64,000 nt of DNA from Paraburkholderia phosphatilytica (GTDB taxonomy: Bacteria; Pseudomonadota; Gammaproteobacteria; Burkholderiales; Burkholderiaceae), in assembly GCF_003443895.1 (NCBI RefSeq), contig NZ_QQOA01000001.1:1-64000 (forward strand), in the 5' to 3' direction. Position 1 is the first letter of the stretch; each line of letters begins with the position of its first letter. Under the pieces are notes generated by a model that was given only the letters and a program-made list of their open reading frames with translations, made no database searches and had not been told where the DNA came from. Positions 63,778 to 64,000 of the stretch are shown here, in pieces. The position numbers and the translations under genes were made by a program.

Positions 63778-63866
63778 TCGTGCAGTACGCGACGTGTCGC
63801 GGCGCCCGCATCGCGTGCGTCGCGACACGTCGCGACAAACGCTACCCGCTAACCACCAACGAAAAA

Positions 63867-63905
63867 CACCCCAGCAGGCCGGATCGAAATCCAGCCTCTG
63901 GGGTG
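63867..63905 (-). terminator. Rho-independent terminator of the right-edge porin gene
   Basis: CACCCCA (63867-63873) pairs with TGGGGTG (63899-63905), with inner AGGC/GCCT pairing. On the minus strand the stem is followed directly by TTTTTC. It lies 38 bp after the porin stop. Confidence 0.85.
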
Positions 63906-63943
63906 CCAGCGCTATTCCGCTACATTCGAGTCTTGCGCTCGTT

Positions 63944-64000
63944 TCAGAACCGGTGCTTGATGCCCGCGATGACGGATATCTGCGAGCCGCCAACCGGCGG
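63944..64000 (-). CDS. Porin, C-terminal end only (truncated by window edge)
   Basis: The last 18 codons read PPVGGSQISVIAGIKHRF followed by TGA at 63944-63946. A final Gly-Ile-x-His-Arg-Phe with terminal Phe is the barrel-assembly signature of Burkholderia porins, comparable to GFRHLF in the porin at 3561-4682. It may be the outer-membrane partner of the catabolic region. Confidence 0.75.
   Translation of the reverse strand, partial: PPVGGSQISVIAGIKHRF

Noticed and set aside
1..64000. CRISPR arrays, tRNA or rRNA genes, insertion sequences, prophage, riboswitches
   Set aside because: No regularly spaced repeats, no cloverleaf or rRNA-like segments, no transposase or phage proteins and no recognised riboswitch core were seen on reading both strands.

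Overview
This is a gene-dense, high-GC window with the gene content of a Burkholderia-type betaproteobacterium, most likely Paraburkholderia or a close relative. The organism is inferred from recognised families, not from a search. Indicators are Burkholderia-type porins at both ends (one partial), a bcsD-P-Q-A-B-Z-C cellulose operon, a flagellin gene behind a sigma-28-type promoter, DUF2844, and many aromatic-acid and tricarboxylate catabolic genes. There are no rRNA or tRNA genes, CRISPR arrays or complete insertion sequences. The accessory metabolic content would suit a secondary replicon, but that is inference.

Layout. 1-2 kb: an unidentified gene start, an EF-hand protein and a frameshifted S10 peptidase lipoprotein. 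2-3 kb: gene-free DNA with an inverted repeat. 3-8.7 kb: a YagU-like membrane protein, a porin, and an aromatic-acid MFS transporter followed by ligJ and ligK (end of the protocatechuate 4,5-cleavage/gallate route) and a periplasmic-binding-fold protein without a signal peptide. 8.8-14.7 kb: a PAS chemoreceptor, flagellin and small or hypothetical genes. 15-27.6 kb: the complete cellulose synthase operon, with most genes overlapping or nearly touching. 27.6-34.3 kb: a four-repeat membrane protein, a DOPA-dioxygenase-family protein, a TPR-glycosyltransferase, a multi-PAS hybrid kinase and a PRC-barrel protein. 34.4-38.8 kb: an iron module of TonB receptor (with a Fur box), PiuC hydroxylase, PepSY-type membrane protein and a convergent Fur paralogue. 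39-46 kb: acyltransferase, GT39-like glycosyltransferase, NTF2-like protein, DegT aminotransferase and ketoglutarate-semialdehyde dehydrogenase.

46-62.6 kb is the most interesting part: a minus-strand catabolic region. It holds a tripartite tricarboxylate transporter (TctC plus a TctA-TctB fusion), a LigJ paralogue, two lactonase-like amidohydrolases, an HpcH/HpaI aldolase, a ThDP enzyme, two Pht5-like proteins, a carboxymuconolactone-decarboxylase-like protein, two MFS transporters and two nearly duplicate LysR regulators (about 89 % identical by eye). The intergenic regions share a recurrent 16-bp inverted-repeat element of the form TTnAC-N6-GTTAA. In four of them it sits inside a longer conserved block of about 44 bp. 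The same element lies 17-18 nt before both lysR start codons. I read this as the operator of the twin LysR proteins, tying at least four transcription units into one regulon.

Working model (inference): the TTT system imports a di- or tricarboxylate related to pyrone dicarboxylate or oxalomesaconate. A lactonase, then a hydratase, then an aldolase would cut it to central 2-oxo acids. The Pht5-like and ThDP proteins would act as decarboxylases. The element is not seen upstream of the separate ligJ-ligK operon at 4.8-8.7 kb.
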